Shown here piece by piece: positions 1 through 7,122 of a stretch of DNA of 8,370 bases. The position numbers and the translations under genes were made by a program. The first letter of the stretch is position 1. Each line of letters begins with the position of its first letter. The notes below the pieces were generated by a model. The model made no database searches and had not been told where the DNA came from. It saw only the letters and a list, made by a program, of their open reading frames with translations. This DNA comes from JACJYC01 sp964558465 (GTDB lineage Bacteria > Bacteroidota > Bacteroidia > Chitinophagales > Saprospiraceae), in assembly GCA_964558465.1 (NCBI GenBank), contig CAZLEF010000138.1, positions 1-8,370 on the forward strand, written 5' to 3'.

Positions 1-54
1 CCAAACAATCCAAACAATCCAAACAATCCAAACAATCCAAACAATCCAAACAAT
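1..54. repeat. Six perfect tandem copies of a 9-bp unit upstream of folB
   Basis: The unit CCAAACAAT is repeated six times without error (1-9, 10-18, and so on to 46-54), followed by a degenerate continuation. It ends 15 bases before the folB start and is cut by the window edge, so the array may be longer. The unit length is a multiple of three. The frame leading into folB is open from base 1, reading Pro-Asn-Asn six times. Copy-number change would therefore not shift that frame if an upstream start exists outside the window. More likely it is a non-coding spacer repeat. Confidence 0.95.
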
Positions 55-69
55 CGAATCAATATAAAA

Positions 70-501
70 ATGACCACAATCTCCCTGGAAGGCGTTCATT
101 TTCACGGCGATCACGGCTACCATGACGAAGAGCAACTGATCGGCAATGATTTTATCCTGGATATTTCGGTTTACGCGGATACTTCCGAAGCTGCCGATAA
201 GGATGATCTGAGCAAAACCGTCAATTACGAAACCATCTACCGGCTCATCGAAATCGAAATGCGCGAAACGGCGGAATTGCTGGAAACCCTGGCCCGGCGT
301 ATTACCGACCGGATAGAAGATTTTTTTGACAATGTGAAAGGCGTCCGGATAAAACTCCGCAAGCTCAACCCGCCCATGGGCGGCCGGATCGCCGCGGCTT
401 CGGTAGAGATCCGGACGGGGCTGTTTGGCCTGCCCTTGTTGTCTTCCCTCAAAGCGCTGCAGGATCTGGCCGACGATTTGGAAGATTCCGGCCTGGAATA
501 A
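70..501 (+). CDS. folB: Dihydroneopterin aldolase (FolB)
   Basis: This 143-residue cytoplasmic enzyme of folate biosynthesis converts 7,8-dihydroneopterin to 6-hydroxymethyl-7,8-dihydropterin and glycolaldehyde. The whole FolB fold is recognisable: LEGVHFHGDHGYHDEE near the N-terminus, TVNYETIY around residue 53, LLETLARRI around residues 70-78 and the signature KLNPPMGG at 98-105. By alignment from memory to the S. aureus enzyme (E22, Y54, E74, K100), the active-site residues correspond to E21, Y53, E72 and K98, and all are present. The family is usually about 120 residues. The extra 25 or so residues (GLFGLPLLSS... to the end) form a non-catalytic C-terminal tail. The ATG at 70 gives the normal family N-terminus. 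The next gene starts 96 bp downstream on the same strand, so cotranscription is possible. Confidence 0.95.
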   Translation: MTTISLEGVHFHGDHGYHDEEQLIGNDFILDISVYADTSEAADKDDLSKTVNYETIYRLIEIEMRETAELLETLARRITDRIEDFFDNVKGVRIKLRKLNPPMGGRIAAASVEIRTGLFGLPLLSSLKALQDLADDLEDSGLE

Positions 502-597
502 CGTTTCCCTAACATAAAAGTGAACAACAAATGCGTTATCCATCCGGCTTTTGTTCGTCTAAAGCCAAAATCTTTATTTCAACCTAAATTTATTTTT

Positions 598-1311
598 ATG
601 CGCAGTACCCTTTATTCCGGATTGATGATCCTCCTCCTGGCCGCATGCACCCCTCAGGAGATGCGTGACGCGCTTGGAACCATCACAAACACTGAACTGA
701 CTACCGCCGAGGTCGCAGGAGGTCTGAAAGAAGCCCTGACCATCGGGATCGGTAAGGGATCCGACCGCTTGTCTCAACTTGACGGCTATTTCAAAAGCCC
801 TTACAAGATCGTTTTGCCGGCCGAAGCCCGGAAGGTGACCGATAAACTCAAGGTAGTGCCGGGTTTTTCCGACGTGGAAAACGTCATTCTGGAGAAAATC
901 AACCGGGGAGCGGAAGACGCCGCCAAGTCGGCCAAACCCATTTTTGTGGACGCCATCAAAAAAATGACGTTTGAAGACGCCCTGGGCATCCTCATGGGCC
1001 CCGATAACGCTGCCACCAGCTACCTCGACCGGACCACCAACGAACAGCTTTACCAGGCATTCAATCCGGTCATCGAACAATCCCTCGATAAATACAACGC
1101 CCGGAAATACTGGTCGGACGCCGTAACCGCCTACAACAAACTGCCTTTCATCGACAAGGTAAACCCCGACCTGGACGACTACGTGACCCGCGAAGCGCTG
1201 AAAGGCCTTTTTTCCATGGTCGAAAAAGAAGAACTGGATATCCGCAAAAACGTCAGCGCCCGGACGACGGACCTGCTGAAACGGGTATTTGCCAAACAGG
1301 ATAATAAATAG
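598..1311 (+). CDS. DUF4197 family lipoprotein
   Basis: The protein has 237 residues and unknown molecular function. The ATG at 598 is preferred over the in-frame GTG at 520 because it gives a proper lipoprotein signal: MRST, a hydrophobic stretch (LMILLLAA), then the lipobox cysteine C17. The mature protein should be lipid-anchored in the envelope. The body matches my memory of DUF4197 (PF13852): a GLKEAL motif near residue 44, an 'LSQLDGYFKSP...I.LP' segment, 'VILEKINRGAEDAAKSAKPIF', a 'MTFEDALGILMG..NAATSYL' block, and a C-terminal 'ALKGLF.MV..EE..IR' segment. All blocks are in order and the length is normal, so the gene looks intact. It is mostly helical with no transmembrane segment after the signal. 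There is no obvious functional link to folB. The gene converges on the large adhesin gene. Confidence 0.9.
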   Translation: MRSTLYSGLMILLLAACTPQEMRDALGTITNTELTTAEVAGGLKEALTIGIGKGSDRLSQLDGYFKSPYKIVLPAEARKVTDKLKVVPGFSDVENVILEKINRGAEDAAKSAKPIFVDAIKKMTFEDALGILMGPDNAATSYLDRTTNEQLYQAFNPVIEQSLDKYNARKYWSDAVTAYNKLPFIDKVNPDLDDYVTREALKGLFSMVEKEELDIRKNVSARTTDLLKRVFAKQDNK

Positions 1312-1355
1312 TTGGGCCATCCTTTGCAGACGGCTGTTGCTCCGTGATGACATCG

Positions 1356-1437
1356 TCAATCATCAATCATCGTTCATCAATCATCAATCCCGCTTTTTGA
1401 TTGATGATTGATGATTGTTGATTGTTGATTGTTGATG
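1356..1437. repeat. Inverted pair of 7-bp tandem repeat blocks between convergent genes
   Basis: The left block is five heptamers: TCAATCA (1356-1362), TCAATCA, TCGTTCA, TCAATCA and TCAATCC (to 1390). The right block is five heptamers on the opposite sense: GATTGAT (1399-1405), GATTGAT, GATTGTT, GATTGTT and GATTGTT (to 1433), then GATG. The two blocks are reverse complements of the same unit family. Confidence 0.93.
1374..1414. terminator. 16-bp perfect hairpin, possible bidirectional terminator
   Basis: Bases 1374-1389 are the exact reverse complement of 1399-1414, around a 9-base loop (1390-1398) that contains five T. Pairing continues imperfectly for nearly 20 bp outward on both sides. 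A short T run follows at 1438-1442. The hairpin sits between two convergent genes (stops at 1311 and 1456), where a shared terminator would be expected. The stem is AT-rich and lacks a long U tract, so it is an atypical intrinsic terminator. Function is inferred from position and pairing only. Confidence 0.5.
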
Positions 1438-1455
1438 TTTTTCGCACCCTGCCTC

Positions 1456-4400
1456 TTACCACAACAGCGTCACATCTCCCCGGTAAACCAGCGTCACCCC
1501 ATCCAGGAAAGTCACCTCGATCAGGTACACGTATACGCCTTCGTTGGCCCGCCGGCCGTTGATGGTGCCGTCCCACAATTTGGCGCCGCCTTCGCAAACG
1601 GGCGGAATGGAACCTTGTTCGTACACCTGTCCGCCCCAGCGGTCGTAGATTCTGCAATAATTGATCGATTCCACGCCAGTGCAGGCAAAAACCCTGAATT
1701 CGTCGTTAAAATCGCCGTCGCCGTCCGGGTGAAAACCGTTCGGGATGTATACGTTCCGGTTGGCGTCCAGTTCAATGAAGATATCAGCCGACGCCGTACA
1801 TCCGTCCGGATTGGTCACCGTGAGGGTGTATTCCTGGCTCGAAAAGGGTTTGATCGTGATGTCCTGCGACATGGCCCCGTTGAGGATGTATTGGTCGGGC
1901 GTCCACAAATAGGTATAATTCCCAAACGGAGAGACCACGGGGTTGACGGTGGTGCTGTCGCCCAGTTCCACCACCCTGGATTCGGGCAAACTGATGACGA
2001 TCTCAGCCGGTTGCGGAATATCGATGCTGACTTCCGTGCGGCACCCTTCAGGGTCTTCCGCCGTCACCGTATGGGATTGCCCGAACACCGTCGCGGGTTG
2101 GTTGGGCGGCAGGAAAAGGCCGTTATTGTCGACGGCATAGCTGTAATCCAGCAGGGTTGTGCCCGAACCGCCGTAGATCGTATCGATGATGATGAGGCCG
2201 GGGTCGCCGAAACAAAGCGGCGGAACGGGTTCTCCGAGCACCACCACGATGGGCGCCGGCTCATTGATGGTATAACTGATTTCGTCCTGACAGCCTTTAA
2301 CATCGGTCACCGTTACAGAATAATTGCCTGCGGGCAGGTTGGCAGCGATCGGCGAGTTGGCCGGCGCTACCCCGCCCGACCAGTTGAACGGATTGGCGCC
2401 CAGCCCGTTTCCGCCGGTTTCGACCACGACAATGACGCCGTCCGTATCCCCGGCGCAACTGACGGTCGGCGTGGTTTCAGCGAGGTCGACCGTAACAATG
2501 AACTCATCCGGTTGGGCGATCTGGACGGACTGCTGGCGGACGCACCCGTTGTCGTCGGTCAATACAACATCGTAGGTTCCTGCACCCAGGTTAGTCCGGT
2601 TCGGGCCTGTTGGTCCGCCGGTCCATTGATAATTATACGGGGCCGTGCCGCCGACCGCGCTGAGGCCGATCGTACCGTCGGTCAGACCGAAACAGCTCAC
2701 ATTTTCCGTGGCGGCGGTAATGATGATATCTTCCGGGCTGGTCACCTCAAATTCGAGTATCTCGCCGCAAACGCCATCCGATACGGTAACGGTCTGCATA
2801 CCGCGGCACAATTGGTTGACGGCCGAATTGGGCACGCCGATCTCGCTTTCGCCGGTCGACCAGTCGTAGTTAAAATTGATCGTGCTGCCGTCGCTGTACA
2901 TGGCGGTGGCCTGTGCCTGCCCGTCGCAGGTCAGGTCATCCGGGCAACTGACCCCGGCGATGACCTGAAGGTCGATGACGATCCCCGGAGGGTCGGTTAC
3001 CACCAGATCGGGGATCACCAGCGGGGCGCAACTGTTGGCATCGTTGACCGTCACGCTGTACGTGCCCGCAAACAAGCCGGGAAGGGGGTTAAAAGTGGTC
3101 GGTTGCCCCGGCATGGTGCTCCAGGTGAACTGATAGGGCGTTGTGCCCCCGCTGAGGAACAGGGCGATCTGGCCGTTGCTCTGGCCGGGGCAATCCGGCG
3201 AGGTCAGCCGGACGCTGTCCAATGCCAGCGGGGCGGGCGCCAGCACCAGCGCCGTATCGATGGTTTGGCAGGCATTTTCGGCCGTCACCGTAACGATATA
3301 CGTACCGGGCGCCAGGTTGGAGATCGAGGCGGTTTGTGCGCCGTTATTCCATTGGTAACCCACGATGGGGGCGCTGGTGGCCGTAGCTACAACGGTCAGG
3401 GCGCCGTCCGTATCTTCCGGGCAACTGACAAAATCGTCGTCCAGGGTATTGATGACAGGTGGGACCGGCGCCAGGATATCAACATTCAGCGAGGTTGTGC
3501 AATTATTGGCGTCTGTGATGTCAACGGTGTAAGTACCTGCGGATAGTCCGGTTGCAGTCGGACTGTTGAGGGTTGCATCGTGACTCCAGATATAGGTATA
3601 CGGTTCCGTTCCGCCGGTCACCTCGACAGTGACGCTGCCGTCGTTGCCAACTGCGCAGGTTTCGTTGGCCTGTTCAAAAATCACGACCGCCAGCGGTTCG
3701 GGTTGGTTGACCGTAATCGTATCGATGATCTGGCAACCGGCCGCATCGGCATCAGTCATGGTGACAAAATAATTGCCTGCTGCAAGCCCCGTGAGGTTGC
3801 TGCTGATATTGTCGTTGACCGGCGGGTTCGGCGTTGCGCTCCAGACGAAAGTATAGGGCAGGTCGGCGGGCGCGCCGGCTGTGCTTCCGACGGCCAGAAT
3901 GGCGCCGTCTGAGGCGCCGTTGCAGGATACATCTGTGACGGAAGCGTTGAGCGTAAGGGCTTTCAGCGCTGCCACAGTATAAGAATCCGTAAACTCGCAA
4001 CCGCGCGAATCGGTCACACTAACGGGATATTCTCCGGGGTCGAGGCTGCTGACCGTGGCCGAACTGGCGGTGACCGTCCCAAGGCCGCCGCCCCATTGGA
4101 AGGTATAGGCGCCATTGTTGGGTGTTCCTCCGGATGCGCTGATGGTAATGGCGCCGTCGGCGGCGCCCACACAGGATGCTTCGGTAATAAAGGTATTTTG
4201 GGCAAGGACGGTCAGTATCGCCGGCTGCGACAGGGTGGTGCTGGCCGAGGCCGTACAGCCGTTTGCGTCGGTGACGGTTACCCCGTAAAAGCCGGAGGGC
4301 ACATTGTCCTGTACCGGGCCGGTCACGACCGGATTATTCCATTTGAACGTAAATCCGGAGAGATCCGTCTGGACAACGCCTGCCAGCAAAACCTGGGCTT

Positions 4401-6105
4401 CCACCCGTCCGTTGCTTTCGCCGTTACACCGGGGGCTGGTGGGTATGAGGTCGACCCCGATCTCCGGCGCCGACAATACTTCTATGGTGTCGGTAGCGGT
4501 GTTTTGCGGCATACTGGAATCCGTTACCGTGATCTGGTACATCCCGGGTTGAAGCCCGCCAATGGTGGAGGATCCGCCCGAAGCAGGGATCACAAAAGGC
4601 CCCTGGTTGGGCAAGGTGGGCGGTACGGTATTCCACTGGAACTGATAGGGTGCGGCGCCGTCCGCCAGGGTAACGGTGAACGATCCGTCGATGGCGTCCG
4701 GACAACTCAGGCTATCTTGCTGCACCAGGAAAAAAAGTTCCTGGTTGGAGATGATCACCGAGCCGCCCTCGACGATCACGCCGTAATTGAACGGCTCGGG
4801 CGTAGAGGGGTCGCCGACTTCGATCGGGGTGACGCTGCCGGTCATGGCGATGGGGCTGAAATCGCCCAGTTGTCCGATCACGTTGAAACAGAGCTGGAAT
4901 AAAACCTGGCCGTCGGGGATGGTAATGCCGTTGGGGCCCAGGTTGGGATCGGTCCAGGAAAAGGTCAAAACGCCCGGAGAGACCTCGGAATAAAGCCCTG
5001 CCAGGTTGCCAAGCAAGGGGTTGGCATTCTGGATATCAGTAAAATCGATCACGGCAGGATCCCATTCAACGGTAAACTGCATGGTAGAAACCCGGTCAAA
5101 ATCCCGCACGGTAATGTCGAGGCATTCCAGTTGGGCGGGCGACACGTTTTCAAGGGGAAACACGAAGGTTACCGCCTGGCAGGAGGCCAGATCCATGGTA
5201 AAGGTATGTTCGCAGCTTTTGCCGTCGGAAACCGTAATGTTGTAAACGCCGGGCTGGGGTACAAAAAACTCCACCATTTCATTGTGGTTGGGCGTGGCGG
5301 AGGTAACGGTCCCTTTGATGTCCGGGTCGGTTGAAAGCGATATGTCCACCTCGTATTCTTCGAGGGTCGACCATTCGGGCAGGCCGCCGGTAACCCGGAA
5401 AGTTCCCTGGCAACCCGTGGGGCTGCCGGTGACGGCCTGGTCTGTTGCGTTGATGGCGTTGAGGTAAACCACGGCGAAAGCCTCAGCCGTGCTGACATCT
5501 ACGCAAGGGCCTGTCGGGCCGCCCATGCCGTCGTTTTCGTACCCTTGTAATGCAAAAACATCGATGGTAATGGGCGCCAGCCACAGCAGGGTGGGCTCGG
5601 GAGCGCCGTTATGGAATGAGTATTGGACCTGTCCGTCGTTGTTGAGGGTCAGGTTGCCGTTGACATTTTGGGAAACCACCCACATGCCCAAAGTCTGGGG
5701 GACCATGGTCCCGTTGGGCAGCACCAGCGGGGAGGTATGGTTGAGGCAGGGGTCTGTGAGGATGGTTGCCAGGTTGGGGCCGCTGATGGTAGGGCGGCAA
5801 TCATAAACGGCGTATCCGATACCGGGTGGCGTGCCCGGCGCGGGGTCGCCCATCAGGTCGGCGTCGCCGTTGTGGATGATCGGCAGTTGGTCGCCGAAAC
5901 AAAGGAACACGGTATCCGGAACGACGTCATTGCTTTGGCCGTTAAACGCGCCGAAGGAAATGGTCCCGGCGTCGTTGCAATCCATTTTTACGGGATCCGG
6001 CGGCCCTATGGGGCCAAAAACCTGAATGTTTTTAGGTGTCTGGGCTTGGGCGGAAACGGCCAGAATTCCGAAAATGACAATCAGTCGAAAGCTCTTTTTT
6101 ATCAT
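1456..6105 (-). CDS. Giant secreted SprB-repeat protein with cohesin-like domain and T9SS type B sorting domain
   Basis: The protein has 1,549 residues. The ATG at 6105 is chosen over an in-frame extension to 6249 because it begins a good signal peptide (MIKKSFRLIVIFGILAVSAQA, cleavage after A21). Residues 22-222 form an N-terminal region I cannot assign. Residues 224-306 form an Ig-like unit ending PGVYNITVSDGKSC. Residues 313-452 resemble a cohesin domain. Residues 460-1367 hold about 11 SprB-like repeats. Residues 1368-1445 form a PKD-like module (YTYLWTPD...YTLTVTNPDGC). Residues 1451-1549 are a CHU_C domain (VYIPNGFHPDGDGD, IYDRWGGQVYE, WDGTINGRRANEGVYVYLIEV, ending RGDVTLLW). In known Bacteroidota this domain directs export through the type IX secretion system and surface attachment. 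A role as surface or gliding adhesin is inferred from SprB resemblance. No catalytic domain is seen and no frameshift is apparent. Confidence 0.93.
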   Translation of the reverse strand: MIKKSFRLIVIFGILAVSAQAQTPKNIQVFGPIGPPDPVKMDCNDAGTISFGAFNGQSNDVVPDTVFLCFGDQLPIIHNGDADLMGDPAPGTPPGIGYAVYDCRPTISGPNLATILTDPCLNHTSPLVLPNGTMVPQTLGMWVVSQNVNGNLTLNNDGQVQYSFHNGAPEPTLLWLAPITIDVFALQGYENDGMGGPTGPCVDVSTAEAFAVVYLNAINATDQAVTGSPTGCQGTFRVTGGLPEWSTLEEYEVDISLSTDPDIKGTVTSATPNHNEMVEFFVPQPGVYNITVSDGKSCEHTFTMDLASCQAVTFVFPLENVSPAQLECLDITVRDFDRVSTMQFTVEWDPAVIDFTDIQNANPLLGNLAGLYSEVSPGVLTFSWTDPNLGPNGITIPDGQVLFQLCFNVIGQLGDFSPIAMTGSVTPIEVGDPSTPEPFNYGVIVEGGSVIISNQELFFLVQQDSLSCPDAIDGSFTVTLADGAAPYQFQWNTVPPTLPNQGPFVIPASGGSSTIGGLQPGMYQITVTDSSMPQNTATDTIEVLSAPEIGVDLIPTSPRCNGESNGRVEAQVLLAGVVQTDLSGFTFKWNNPVVTGPVQDNVPSGFYGVTVTDANGCTASASTTLSQPAILTVLAQNTFITEASCVGAADGAITISASGGTPNNGAYTFQWGGGLGTVTASSATVSSLDPGEYPVSVTDSRGCEFTDSYTVAALKALTLNASVTDVSCNGASDGAILAVGSTAGAPADLPYTFVWSATPNPPVNDNISSNLTGLAAGNYFVTMTDADAAGCQIIDTITVNQPEPLAVVIFEQANETCAVGNDGSVTVEVTGGTEPYTYIWSHDATLNSPTATGLSAGTYTVDITDANNCTTSLNVDILAPVPPVINTLDDDFVSCPEDTDGALTVVATATSAPIVGYQWNNGAQTASISNLAPGTYIVTVTAENACQTIDTALVLAPAPLALDSVRLTSPDCPGQSNGQIALFLSGGTTPYQFTWSTMPGQPTTFNPLPGLFAGTYSVTVNDANSCAPLVIPDLVVTDPPGIVIDLQVIAGVSCPDDLTCDGQAQATAMYSDGSTINFNYDWSTGESEIGVPNSAVNQLCRGMQTVTVSDGVCGEILEFEVTSPEDIIITAATENVSCFGLTDGTIGLSAVGGTAPYNYQWTGGPTGPNRTNLGAGTYDVVLTDDNGCVRQQSVQIAQPDEFIVTVDLAETTPTVSCAGDTDGVIVVVETGGNGLGANPFNWSGGVAPANSPIAANLPAGNYSVTVTDVKGCQDEISYTINEPAPIVVVLGEPVPPLCFGDPGLIIIDTIYGGSGTTLLDYSYAVDNNGLFLPPNQPATVFGQSHTVTAEDPEGCRTEVSIDIPQPAEIVISLPESRVVELGDSTTVNPVVSPFGNYTYLWTPDQYILNGAMSQDITIKPFSSQEYTLTVTNPDGCTASADIFIELDANRNVYIPNGFHPDGDGDFNDEFRVFACTGVESINYCRIYDRWGGQVYEQGSIPPVCEGGAKLWDGTINGRRANEGVYVYLIEVTFLDGVTLVYRGDVTLLW
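1459..1755 (-). other. CHU_C type B T9SS sorting domain (part of the giant protein)
   Basis: These codons encode residues 1451-1549 of the giant protein. The family hallmarks are all present: the 'IPNGF.PDGDG..NDEF' opening, 'IYDRWGG.VYE', 'WDG..NG..A.EGVYVYLI' and a final strand ending in VTLLW. The opening motif carries one extra residue (DGDGDFND) compared with the usual form. Three cysteines (1475, 1484, 1504) lie inside the domain. Known type B domains are recognised by the T9SS machinery without the lysine/arginine-rich ending typical of type A. Confidence 0.88.
2005..4728 (-). repeat. About 11 SprB-like protein repeats of 77-92 residues
   Basis: Each unit starts with a cysteine motif of the form SC.G..DG.I.V...GG, has a central Y.F.W strand, and ends with GTY.VTVTD..GC. 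The first cysteines are residues 468, 560, 645, 728, 817, 895, 972, 1054, 1138, 1217 and 1298, giving spacings of 77-92 residues. A second cysteine closes each unit (617, 703, 791, 869, 946, 1026, 1113, 1188, 1272, 1355), except unit 1, where SSMPQN replaces it. Unit 8 has an extra cysteine (CPDDLTC) and unit 11 (CFGDPGL) lacks the DG. The DNA copies have diverged, so the array looks old rather than recently amplified. Confidence 0.88.
4750..5169 (-). other. Cohesin-like domain (part of the giant protein)
   Basis: These codons encode residues 313-452. The cohesin-style pattern is visible: 'CLDITVRDFDRVSTMQFTVEWDPAVIDF' (early strands and the W/Y-DP turn), 'GVLTFSWTDPN..GITIPDGQVLFQLCFNVIG' (F.W.D, then the dG.lf.l.F.v strand), and a closing '...GSVTPIEV...GVIVEGGSVII'. 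Cohesins bind dockerin modules in cellulosomes. Related domains also occur in bacteria without cellulosomes, where the partner is usually unknown. No dockerin is seen in this window. The assignment rests on pattern memory and needs a profile search. Confidence 0.65.
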
Positions 6106-6422
6106 TGGATGTATGCTTAAGGGATTGAACTGTAAGTATTTATGGATAGTTGGCATCATTATGAACATTCTGATTGCGGCTTTATACAAGGATGCGTTTG
6201 ATCGCTTGTTCGCTGCCTGGCCAAAAAGAAGGTGCAAAGTTATACCCACAATAACGGTAAAACAGAAAATTAACGTATTTTTTTCTGCACTTGGAATGGG
6301 GCGCCTGTTCCGGACGGAGTAGTTGGTGATCTGAATTAAGCTTCAAACCGGAGCAGCGGCTATTGAAACGAACAAAGGCAGGGGAAAATTATGTTTACTG
6401 AACAGTTGTCAGTTGTCAGTGG
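6106..6422. other. Intergenic leader and promoter region of the giant gene
   Basis: This 317-bp stretch lies between two minus-strand genes. It is AT-richer than the genes on either side. It contains the -7 candidate for the giant gene (6235-6242), roughly 120 bases of untranslated leader, and the heptamer repeat at its left-strand boundary (from 6403). No credible gene is seen on either strand. The minus-strand frame stays open from 6249 into the giant gene, but that extension lacks a signal peptide. Confidence 0.6.
6235..6242 (-). promoter_or_regulatory. Bacteroidota -7 promoter element candidate for the giant gene
   Basis: On the minus strand this reads TAACTTTG, a full match to the Bacteroidota -7 consensus TAnnTTTG. 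A TTTT-containing stretch lies about 16 bases upstream as a poor -33 candidate. Transcription would start near 6228, giving a leader of about 120 bases before the ATG at 6105. Confidence 0.45.
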
Positions 6423-6437
6423 TCAGTGGTCAGTGAG
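6403..6437. repeat. 7-bp tandem repeat overlapping the end of the 120-aa gene
   Basis: Five heptamers lie in a row: CAGTTGT (6403-6409), CAGTTGT, CAGTGGT, CAGTGGT and CAGTGAG (6431-6437). On the minus strand the repeat encodes the last residues (T, D, H) of the small membrane protein and its TGA stop (6423-6425). The rest lies downstream of that gene. Confidence 0.93.
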
Positions 6438-6785
6438 TTTCCCGACAGGATTGATATAAAAGTAAAAAATGAGCGCGCCGGCGCCGTAAAGGGCGACATC
6501 CGCCCAGTCGGGTGTAAAACCGGAGGAAAGCCTGGGGAAAATAACCTCAAAAACAAAGGAAAGAATGATCCAGGCGGCGCCGGTTTCGAAGGCGGCCAGG
6601 CGGTGTTGATTCCAGAGCAGCCGGCGTTCTGCCAGCCAGAAACCCAGGAAAACGGGCAGGCATAACAGATTGTCCAGGTAATTGTCGGCCAATGGCAGGC
6701 GCAGGCCCAATCCTTTTTGAGCCACCTGGTGGAGGACAAAAAGGAGGAGACAACCCACAAAAAACAAGTTATTCAATACTTTCAT
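6423..6785 (-). CDS. Small integral membrane protein with four predicted helices
   Basis: The protein has 120 residues. The ATG at 6785 begins MKVLNNLFFVGCLLLFVLHQ. Four hydrophobic segments are visible, at about residues 5-21, 36-52, 66-84 and 95-111. The motif FEVIFPRLSSGFTPDWADVALYGAGALIFY (79-108) recalls the glutamate-plus-aspartate pattern of VanZ-like small membrane proteins. The similarity is weak and I do not assign a function. The gene begins 6 bp after the stop of the 78-aa gene, so the two should be cotranscribed. Its last three residues and stop codon come from the 7-bp repeat, so the original C-terminus may have been altered by repeat insertion. A 114-aa frame starting at 6760 in another phase is a shadow. 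Confidence 0.75.
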   Translation of the reverse strand: MKVLNNLFFVGCLLLFVLHQVAQKGLGLRLPLADNYLDNLLCLPVFLGFWLAERRLLWNQHRLAAFETGAAWIILSFVFEVIFPRLSSGFTPDWADVALYGAGALIFYFYINPVGKLTDH

Positions 6786-6791
6786 AAGGGT

Positions 6792-7028
6792 TTATAATAC
6801 GGCGGCGATGGCAATGCCGAATCCCACCAGGATAAAAGGCGAAAGCAGCAACATAAAAAGGATGCCGGCAAACCGGAACCCCAGTTTGCAGGCCATCATC
6901 CAGATGGGATCGTCGTCGTTGAGTTTGACATAACTTTCGAAGGAACGGTACAACCGGCTCGTCCAATCCATCATTTGGTGGGCCGGTTCCTGTTTTTTTT
7001 CGGCGGGTTCATCCAGTCGGACTTTCAT
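6792..7028 (-). CDS. Small hypothetical membrane protein, first gene of the TetR-divergent operon
   Basis: The protein has 78 residues. The ATG at 7028 is chosen over the TTG two codons earlier. The N-terminal half is charged and soluble (MKVRLDEPAEKKQEP, then DWTSRLYRSFESYVKLNDDDP). The C-terminal part from about residue 52 is a hydrophobic hairpin or one long helix (FAGILFMLLLSPFILVGFGIAIAAVL) running to the end. I recognise no named family. It is divergent from the TetR gene across a 116-bp gap that carries a palindrome over its -7 element. TetR regulation is therefore plausible. It is followed after 6 bp by the 120-aa membrane protein gene. Confidence 0.75.
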   Translation of the reverse strand: MKVRLDEPAEKKQEPAHQMMDWTSRLYRSFESYVKLNDDDPIWMMACKLGFRFAGILFMLLLSPFILVGFGIAIAAVL

Positions 7029-7059
7029 GGTCAATTGTTTTTATTTGGTGTTTTAAATT

Positions 7060-7075
7060 TAGTACAAATGTACTA
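7060..7075. promoter_or_regulatory. Palindromic operator candidate, TAGTAC-AAAT-GTACTA
   Basis: Perfect 6-bp inverted arms (7060-7065 and 7070-7075) flank a 4-base centre. The palindrome covers the minus-strand -7 element (7065-7072), a classic repressor position. The core GTAC recurs at 7092-7095 and 7114-7117, the latter at the edge of the plus-strand -7 element. Binding by the adjacent TetR protein is inferred from position. Confidence 0.5.
7065..7072 (-). promoter_or_regulatory. -7 element candidate for the small membrane protein operon
   Basis: On the minus strand this reads TACATTTG, a match to TAnnTTTG. It lies 37 bases upstream of the ATG at 7028. No clear -33 TTG is seen at the usual distance. 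The same octamer serves as the -7 candidate of the divergent TetR gene. Confidence 0.5.
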
Positions 7076-7114
7076 TGTTTTTGAATAATTAGTACAGTCG
7101 ATCTACTTTTTTTG

Positions 7115-7122
7115 TACATTTG
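7115..7122 (+). promoter_or_regulatory. -7 element candidate for the TetR-family gene
   Basis: TACATTTG followed by CA matches the Bacteroidota -7 consensus. Transcription would start near 7129, leaving a leader of about 16 bases before the ATG at 7145. This argues against the TTG start at 7112, which would lie upstream of the transcript start. No convincing -33 element is seen. Confidence 0.55.

Noticed and set aside
574..1359. 261-residue open frame on the - strand
   Set aside because: Antisense shadow of the DUF4197-like gene, which has a clear lipobox and family motifs on the + strand.
1429..3546. 705-residue open frame on the + strand
   Set aside because: It is antisense to the giant SprB-repeat gene. 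It is low-complexity, rich in R, G, D and V, matches no family, and arises from GC-biased codon use on the other strand.
4096..4902. 268-residue open frame on the + strand
   Set aside because: Antisense to the SprB-like repeats and without recognisable domains.
6106..6249. Longer start for the giant gene, 48 codons upstream
   Set aside because: The extension would bury the signal peptide, and most of it lies within the inferred untranslated leader.
6026..6322. 98-residue + strand frame over the giant gene's leader
   Set aside because: Antisense to the signal peptide and leader, with no family resemblance and no promoter seen.
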